64,000 nucleotides of DNA from Bacillus pseudomycoides DSM 12442 (GTDB taxonomy: Bacteria; Bacillota; Bacilli; Bacillales; Bacillaceae_G), in the NCBI RefSeq assembly GCF_000161455.1, contig NZ_CM000745.1, positions 1,340,063-1,404,062 of the forward strand, written 5' to 3'. Shown here one piece after another: positions 59,195 through 64,000 of this stretch (positions are counted from its first letter, which is position 1; every line of letters begins with the position of its first letter). Below the pieces are notes generated by a model. That model was given only the letters and a program-made list of their open reading frames with translations, had not been told where the DNA came from and did not search any database. Made by a program: the position numbers and the translations under genes.

Positions 59195-59236
59195 AACCTT
59201 TCTTCTAGCGAATAAGTTCTAGAAGAAAGGTTTTTT
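59195..59236 (+). terminator. Terminator of yphF
   Basis: AACCTTTCTTCTAG / CTAGAAGAAAGGTT with T-run. Confidence 0.88.
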
Positions 59237-59282
59237 CATGTATTACAACTTATGATGCAAACAAAAAGTTTTTTTTAAATAG

Positions 59283-59312
59283 TCATATGAATTTAGGACA
59301 AAATCATATGAT
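59283..59312 (+). promoter_or_regulatory. Sigma-E-like promoter of spoIVA
   Basis: TCATATG (59283-59289), 15-base spacer, CATATGAT (59305-59312). A second candidate is GAATATT (59331) with CATATGAT (59350), 12-base spacer. spoIVA is sigma-E-dependent in B. subtilis. Confidence 0.55.
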
Positions 59313-59432
59313 ATATTGTCCACACTTCTAGAATATTTTTATGTTATTTCATATGATAGGAAACATCAGTGAAGGATATTGTATGTGAATACAAATTGGA
59401 TTATTCCCAAAAATTTTGAGGGAGGGAATCAC

Positions 59433-60911
59433 TTGGAAAAGGTCGATATTTTTAAAGATATTGCTGAGCGCACAGGCGGTGATATTTATTTAGGGGTTGT
59501 AGGAGCTGTTCGAACAGGGAAATCAACGTTTATTAAAAAATTTATGGAGCTTGTTGTTATTCCAAATATCGAAAATGATTCAGATCGTCAGCGAGCACAA
59601 GATGAATTACCTCAAAGTGCTGCTGGACGTACAATTATGACAACAGAACCGAAATTTGTTCCAAACCAAGCGGTTTCCATCCATGTTGATGACGGTCTTG
59701 AAGTAAATATTCGATTAGTAGATTGTGTTGGTTATACGGTTCCTGGAGCGAAAGGGTATGAAGATGAGAATGGCCCACGCATGATTAATACACCTTGGTA
59801 TGAAGAACCCATCCCGTTTCATGAGGCTGCTGAAATTGGAACGCGTAAGGTGATTCAAGAACATTCTACTATTGGGGTTGTCATTACAACTGATGGAACG
59901 ATTGGAGAAATTCCAAGACGAGATTATATAGAAGCAGAAGAACGTGTTATCAATGAGTTAAAAGAAGTGGGTAAACCGTTTATCATGATTATTAATACAG
60001 TACAGCCGTATCATCCAGATACAGAACAGTTACGTCAAAGTTTATCAGAGGAGCATGATATTCCTGTATTAGCAATGAGTGTGGAGAGTTTAAGAGAAAC
60101 AGATGTTTACAATGTACTTCGTGAAGCTTTATTTGAATTCCCTGTTTTGGAAGTGAATGTGAATCTACCAAGCTGGGTTATGGTATTAAATGAGGGACAT
60201 TGGTTACGTCAAAGTTATCAAGAAGCTGTTCAAGAGACAGTTAAAGATATAAAAAGGCTTCGTGATGTAGATCGTGTTGTTTGGCAATTTAGTCAATATG
60301 AGTTTATTGATCGAGCGAGTTTAGCTGGGATTGATATGGGGCAAGGCGTTGCAGAGATTGATTTATATGCACCAGATGAATTGTACGATCAAATATTAAA
60401 AGAAGTTGTAGGTGTAGAAATTAGAGGGAAAGATCATTTATTAAAGCTTATGCTTGATTTTTCTCATGCAAAAACGGAGTATGATCAAGTTTCAGAGGCT
60501 TTAAGAATGGTCAAACAAACAGGATATGGCGTAGCTGCGCCGGCCTTAGCTGATATGAGCCTAGATGAGCCAGAAATTATTCGTCATGGATCGCGATTCG
60601 GTGTGAAATTAAAGGCGGTTGCACCGTCTATTCATATGATTAAAGTTGATGTTGAATCTACATTTGAGCCAATTATTGGTACTGAAAAGCAAAGTGAAGA
60701 GCTTGTCCGCTACTTAATGCAAGATTTTGAGGATGATCCGCTTTCTATATGGAATTCTGATATCTTTGGACGCTCGCTTAGTTCAATTGTTCGAGAAGGA
60801 ATTCAAGCAAAATTGTCTTTAATGCCTGAAAATGCTCGTTACAAATTAAAAGAAACGCTAGAAAGAATTATTAACGAAGGATCTGGCGGATTGATTGCCA
60901 TTATTTTATAA
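59433..60911 (+). CDS. spoIVA: Spore coat morphogenetic ATPase SpoIVA
   Basis: 492 residues, identical in length to B. subtilis SpoIVA. It polymerises with ATP on the forespore surface to form the coat base. Walker A GAVRTGKST, the conserved QSAAGRTIMTTEPKF and VDCVGYTVPGAKG, and the C-terminus GSGGLIAIIL are present. Start TTG 59433 follows GAGGGAGG; the frame is open upstream without a site. Nearly invariant family, so the call is secure. Confidence 0.98.
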   Translation: MEKVDIFKDIAERTGGDIYLGVVGAVRTGKSTFIKKFMELVVIPNIENDSDRQRAQDELPQSAAGRTIMTTEPKFVPNQAVSIHVDDGLEVNIRLVDCVGYTVPGAKGYEDENGPRMINTPWYEEPIPFHEAAEIGTRKVIQEHSTIGVVITTDGTIGEIPRRDYIEAEERVINELKEVGKPFIMIINTVQPYHPDTEQLRQSLSEEHDIPVLAMSVESLRETDVYNVLREALFEFPVLEVNVNLPSWVMVLNEGHWLRQSYQEAVQETVKDIKRLRDVDRVVWQFSQYEFIDRASLAGIDMGQGVAEIDLYAPDELYDQILKEVVGVEIRGKDHLLKLMLDFSHAKTEYDQVSEALRMVKQTGYGVAAPALADMSLDEPEIIRHGSRFGVKLKAVAPSIHMIKVDVESTFEPIIGTEKQSEELVRYLMQDFEDDPLSIWNSDIFGRSLSSIVREGIQAKLSLMPENARYKLKETLERIINEGSGGLIAIIL

Positions 60912-60915
60912 GGAG

Positions 60916-60940
60916 CCCCCTGCGAGCAGGGGGTTTTTAC
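60916..60940 (+). terminator. Terminator of spoIVA
   Basis: CCCCCTGC / GCAGGGGG with T-run. Confidence 0.9.
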
Positions 60941-60946
60941 TTTTTT

Positions 60947-61030
60947 ATCCCGCTATTTGCAGGCTGTAAGACTCCAGTCTCAAGATTCAGAGAAAAGTGA
61001 GGAAGATAGGTGGAGAGGAGAAAAGAAATA
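60947..61030 (-). repeat. bcr1-like intergenic repeat
   Basis: Begins TATCCCGCTATTTGCAGGC, the complement of the end of the 37358 element, then CTGTAAGACTCCAGTCTC. Its far boundary is not clear. It occupies part of the 352-base gap before hbs. Confidence 0.5.
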
Positions 61031-61263
61031 GCCATTATCTAATACTTTGTAGCATATTGTCAAGTTTCATCGTTTTTTCACATTTTCGAGGTAACAATTT
61101 CTTTAAAAATATTGAATTATACAGGAGAATCGTATAATATAGGCGTTGATAATGATTTATCTACATCTTTGTAGTATAGAATTTGTAAAAATTGCCTACA
61201 AATGAAAGTAAGACTCATTTTATGATCATTATACAGTCTTATCTTTGGGAGGAGGTGAATGGC

Positions 61264-61536
61264 ATGAACAAGACAGATTTAATCAATGCTGTTGCAGAAG
61301 CAAGTTCCCTTTCTAAAAAGGACGCAACAAAAGCAGTTGACGCTGTTTTTGATTCTATCTTAGAAGCTTTAAAACAAGGTGATAAAGTACAATTGATCGG
61401 ATTCGGTAACTTCGAAGTTCGTGAGCGTGCGGCTCGTAAAGGACGCAACCCACAAACTGGTGAGGAAATTGAAATCGCTGCAAGTAAAGTACCTGCATTC
61501 AAACCTGGTAAAGCGTTAAAAGATGCGGTTAAATAA
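61264..61536 (+). CDS. hbs: DNA-binding protein HU
   Basis: 90 residues, the HU length. Bends and compacts DNA as a dimer. The beta-arm region GRNPQTGEEIEI and the KVPAFKPGKALKD end are invariant HU features. ATG 61264 is preceded by GGAGGAGGTGA. Confidence 0.98.
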   Translation: MNKTDLINAVAEASSLSKKDATKAVDAVFDSILEALKQGDKVQLIGFGNFEVRERAARKGRNPQTGEEIEIAASKVPAFKPGKALKDAVK

Positions 61537-61555
61537 TCCTTACATATTAACAGGG

Positions 61556-61587
61556 AAGAAGAGTTTCCTTTTTGGAAACTCTTCTTT
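61556..61587 (+). terminator. Terminator of hbs
   Basis: GAAGAGTTTCC / GGAAACTCTTC with T-run. Confidence 0.88.
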
Positions 61588-61658
61588 TTGCTTTTAAAAT
61601 CATAAATATGCTAGAATGTGTTCGTATCACTTTTAGGTTTTTCGGGAGGGTTAAGCGG

Positions 61659-62228
61659 ATGGCAAAAGTTAACTTAGAACAAATCGAGCAAGCAGTGCGT
61701 CTTATTCTAGAGGCAATTGGAGACGATCCAAATCGTGAGGGAGTACTTGATACACCGAAACGTGTTGCGAAAATGTATGCAGAAGTATTTTCAGGTATGC
61801 ATGAAGATCCAAAGGAGCATTTGCATAAAGTGTTTGGAGAAGAGCACGAGGAGCTTGTATTAGTAAAAGATATTCCATTTTATTCGATGTGTGAGCACCA
61901 TCTTGTTCCGTTTTACGGAGTTGCTCATGTTGCATATATTCCACGTGGTGGAAAAGTAACAGGTTTAAGTAAATTAGCTCGTACTGTAGATACAATTGCA
62001 CGTCGTCCACAACTTCAAGAACGTATTACGTCAACAGTGGCTAATTCTATTATGGAAGTGCTAGAACCACATGGTGTTATGGTAGTTGTTGAAGCGGAGC
62101 ATATGTGTATGACAATGCGCGGTGTGAAAAAGCCTGGTGCAAAAACGGTAACTACAGCAGTGCGCGGTGTGTTAGAAAATGATGCAGCGGCACGTAGCGA
62201 AATTTTGTCTTTTATTAAGGCAAAGTAA
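61659..62228 (+). CDS. folE: GTP cyclohydrolase I
   Basis: 189 residues. First step of tetrahydrofolate synthesis, GTP to dihydroneopterin triphosphate. Zinc ligands CEHHLVPF (Cys, His) and the later Cys in EAEHMCMTMRG; catalytic RRPQLQERIT. GGGAGGG precedes ATG 61659. In B. subtilis (mtrA) it is followed by mtrB; here it is not. Confidence 0.97.
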   Translation: MAKVNLEQIEQAVRLILEAIGDDPNREGVLDTPKRVAKMYAEVFSGMHEDPKEHLHKVFGEEHEELVLVKDIPFYSMCEHHLVPFYGVAHVAYIPRGGKVTGLSKLARTVDTIARRPQLQERITSTVANSIMEVLEPHGVMVVVEAEHMCMTMRGVKKPGAKTVTTAVRGVLENDAAARSEILSFIKAK

Positions 62229-62229
62229 A

Positions 62230-62257
62230 GGAAAGCGGGAAACTGCTTTTCTTTTTT
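62230..62257 (+). terminator. Weak terminator of folE
   Basis: AAAGC / GCTTT short stem with T-run. Confidence 0.5.
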
Positions 62258-62611
62258 ATTTATATTATTTTACTTTTGATTCCGGTTGTTTGTAGGAAAT
62301 ACTGTCTGTATCCAACAAAACTAGGTGGGGATTACTGCCTGTGAAATCTAAATTCTTATAATGAGCAAGGAGAAATGAGAATTCCATTTTAATGTGTGTT
62401 TATGGAGTGAGAGATATAGTCTTTAAAAAATTACATATATTTTGATAGCTGTCCATAAACTTATAGGTGAATGAGTTTTTGTTTTTTATGCGTATTGTAT
62501 GAATAGAAATCTAACATATAGTTTATCTTGATTCCCCAAGTTTTGGTTATAGAAAATAGAATGTATGTGTTATAATAGGTTTTATGAATTAGAAAACAAG
62601 GGTGATTTTTT
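62258..62611. other. 354-base region between folE and hepS
   Basis: No open frame with a TRAP-like (mtrB) sequence on either strand. 62280-62345 (ATACTGTCTG, GGTGGGGATTACTGCC) is faintly like the bcr1-type elements but too diverged to call. A promoter for hepS probably lies near 62560-62580. Confidence 0.45.
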
Positions 62612-63367
62612 GTGTGTGACATCTACGGAGGGTATGCGGATATAAAGGAGCAGTTGCTATCAAAACTGCGCCATCCTTATTTTATAAACTATATTGAAGA
62701 ACCATTTATTGATGAAGAAAAGGTAGTGCTTTTATACGCTGCTTTAAAAAATGCAAATTTACATAAAGAACAGATTGATCACTATGTTTTAACGATTATG
62801 CTTGTACAAATCGCTCTTGATACACATGAAAAAGTATCAAACAAAGCAGATGAAGAAACAAGTGGATTTCATAAGCGTCGTCAGCTTACAGTACTTGCAG
62901 GTGATTACTATAGTGGACTGTATTATTATTTACTTTCAATGAATTGTGATATTGTATTAATTCGTGCACTTGCCGAAGGGATTAAAGAAATTAATGAACA
63001 TAAAATTATGTTATATCAGAGGGCATATGAAACAGCTGATGAAGTAGTCAAAAGTGTTATGACAATCGAATCGGCACTTTTACAAAAAACATGTGATCAT
63101 TTTCATTTATCACATTGGAAACCGTTTATAGCATATATGCTAGGGAATAAGCGTCTTCAAAAAGAGTATCAATTGCATGCTAAAAGAAAAACTGCACCTG
63201 TTTTTCAAGCGGTTCAAGCAACTCTATCAAATGATGATGACAGAAATGTGGAAGCGGTCTTTACAGAGTGGTTGAAAAAAATGGATGAACAAGAAAAATC
63301 ATTTCTTCAAAGCCATAAAGAAATTGATGAGATAGTTTCCGCTTTAAAAGATAAATTGAAAACATAA
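62612..63367 (+). CDS. hepS: Heptaprenyl diphosphate synthase component I
   Basis: 251 residues, all helical. Small subunit of the two-part heptaprenyl diphosphate synthase for the menaquinone side chain. AGDYYSGLYYYLLS and the helical C-terminus match HepS (GerCA). GTG 62612 follows AAGGGTGAT. Followed by menG as in B. subtilis; hepT should lie beyond the window. Confidence 0.9.
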   Translation: MCDIYGGYADIKEQLLSKLRHPYFINYIEEPFIDEEKVVLLYAALKNANLHKEQIDHYVLTIMLVQIALDTHEKVSNKADEETSGFHKRRQLTVLAGDYYSGLYYYLLSMNCDIVLIRALAEGIKEINEHKIMLYQRAYETADEVVKSVMTIESALLQKTCDHFHLSHWKPFIAYMLGNKRLQKEYQLHAKRKTAPVFQAVQATLSNDDDRNVEAVFTEWLKKMDEQEKSFLQSHKEIDEIVSALKDKLKT

Positions 63368-63397
63368 GCAATTTTATATTGGAAGAAGGGTAAGCGC

Positions 63398-64000
63398 ATG
63401 CAACAATCAAAAGAAGAAAGAGTACATGACGTATTTGAAAAAATCTCTGATAAATACGATGTAATGAATTCAGTTATAAGTTTTCAAAGGCATAAAGCAT
63501 GGCGAAAAGAAACGATGCGAATTATGGATGTACAACCTGGAAGTAAGGCGTTAGATGTGTGTTGTGGGACTGCTGATTGGACAATTGCACTTGCTAATGC
63601 TGTTGGTCCAAACGGAGAGGTACATGGTTTAGACTTCAGTGAAAATATGCTATCTGTCGGTAAAGAAAAGGTAAAGGCATTAGGATTGACGCAAGTGGAG
63701 CTTCTGCATGGAAATGCAATGGAACTTCCATTTGAAGATAATACATTTGACTATGTAACAATTGGGTTTGGATTACGTAATGTTCCTGATTATATGCATG
63801 TATTAAAAGAAATGACGCGAGTAGTAAAGCCAGGCGGGAAAGTGATTTGTTTAGAAACATCTCAACCAACGATGATTGGTTTTCGCCAGATGTATATTTT
63901 GTATTTCAAATACATTATGCCTTTGTTTGGCAAAATGTTTGCAAAAAGCTATAAGGAATATTCATGGCTTCAGGAGTCTGCTAGCACATTCCCAGGGATG
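63398..64000 (+). CDS. menG: Demethylmenaquinone methyltransferase (partial, 3' end cut)
   Basis: 201 codons visible; the frame is open at the right edge. SAM-dependent C-methylation, last step of menaquinone synthesis. FEKISDKYDVMNSVISF and DVCCGTADWTIALA near the N-terminus, then FGLRNVPD and FYSM-independent GFRQMYILYFKYIMP are UbiE/MenG signatures. AGAAGGG precedes ATG 63398. Confidence 0.96.
   Translation, partial: MQQSKEERVHDVFEKISDKYDVMNSVISFQRHKAWRKETMRIMDVQPGSKALDVCCGTADWTIALANAVGPNGEVHGLDFSENMLSVGKEKVKALGLTQVELLHGNAMELPFEDNTFDYVTIGFGLRNVPDYMHVLKEMTRVVKPGGKVICLETSQPTMIGFRQMYILYFKYIMPLFGKMFAKSYKEYSWLQESASTFPGM

Noticed and set aside
1..64000. CRISPR arrays, tRNA and rRNA genes
   Set aside because: No regularly spaced short repeats, cloverleaf-type clusters or rRNA signatures were found on reading both strands.

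Overview
The window is low-GC Firmicute chromosome, best explained as a member of the Bacillus cereus group. The evidence is the gene order, which from about 21.6 kb onward follows the Bacillus subtilis ypuI-dacB-spmAB-rluB-resABCDE, fer-ypbB-recQ-ypbDEGH-gudB-ypdA and ypfB-cmk-ypfD-fni-yphAB-der-gpsA-yphEF-spoIVA-hbs-folE-hepS-menG blocks. It also carries genes typical of the B. cereus group, such as a superoxide dismutase with a long N-terminal extension, and short bcr-type intergenic repeats. Species cannot be fixed from sequence reading alone. There is no rRNA, tRNA, CRISPR array, intact prophage or intact insertion sequence.

Layout. 1-21 kb is a loosely organised region: a methyltransferase cut by the left edge, a lipoprotein, flavohemoglobin with a divergent-looking Crp/Fnr regulator, a TauE/SafE exporter, the ykaA-pit phosphate pair, a class A penicillin-binding protein, two histidine kinases with no adjacent response regulator, a DUF72 protein, a decayed patch (NUDIX relic; tnpB relic with its right end; old-yellow-enzyme relic; orphan Fur box; minimal tyrosine recombinase), deoD and mprF. 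21-33 kb holds sporulation genes (dacB, spmA, spmB), rluB and the res cluster for cytochrome c biogenesis and redox signalling. 33.6-37 kb has cobalamin adenosyltransferase, an M23/LysM protein, the FMN riboswitch with ribU, and ferredoxin. 37.4-47.6 kb has the ypb cluster with a frameshifted recQ, mecB, gudB, a small cassette of two membrane miniproteins plus an amidase under an SOS-like promoter, and ypdA. 47.6-64 kb has ansA, cmk, ypfD, fni, a collapsed ABC/two-component operon, yphA/B, der, gpsA, late sporulation genes, spoIVA, hbs, folE, hepS and menG (cut by the right edge).

How it fits together. Respiration and redox are linked by resABC, resDE, hmp, menG/hepS (menaquinone) and ferredoxin. 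Sporulation is served by dacB, spmAB, yphB, a SpoVIF-like protein and spoIVA, with sigma-E-like promoters visible before dacB and spoIVA. Two dispersed intergenic repeat families are scattered through the window. The points most worth a second look are the SOS-box promoter driving a small membrane protein next to an amidase, the GTGA-N6-TCAC palindrome before hmp beside a regulator with a CRP-like recognition helix, the dispersed hairpin repeat, the recQ frameshift, and several deletion scars that still keep their regulatory sites.
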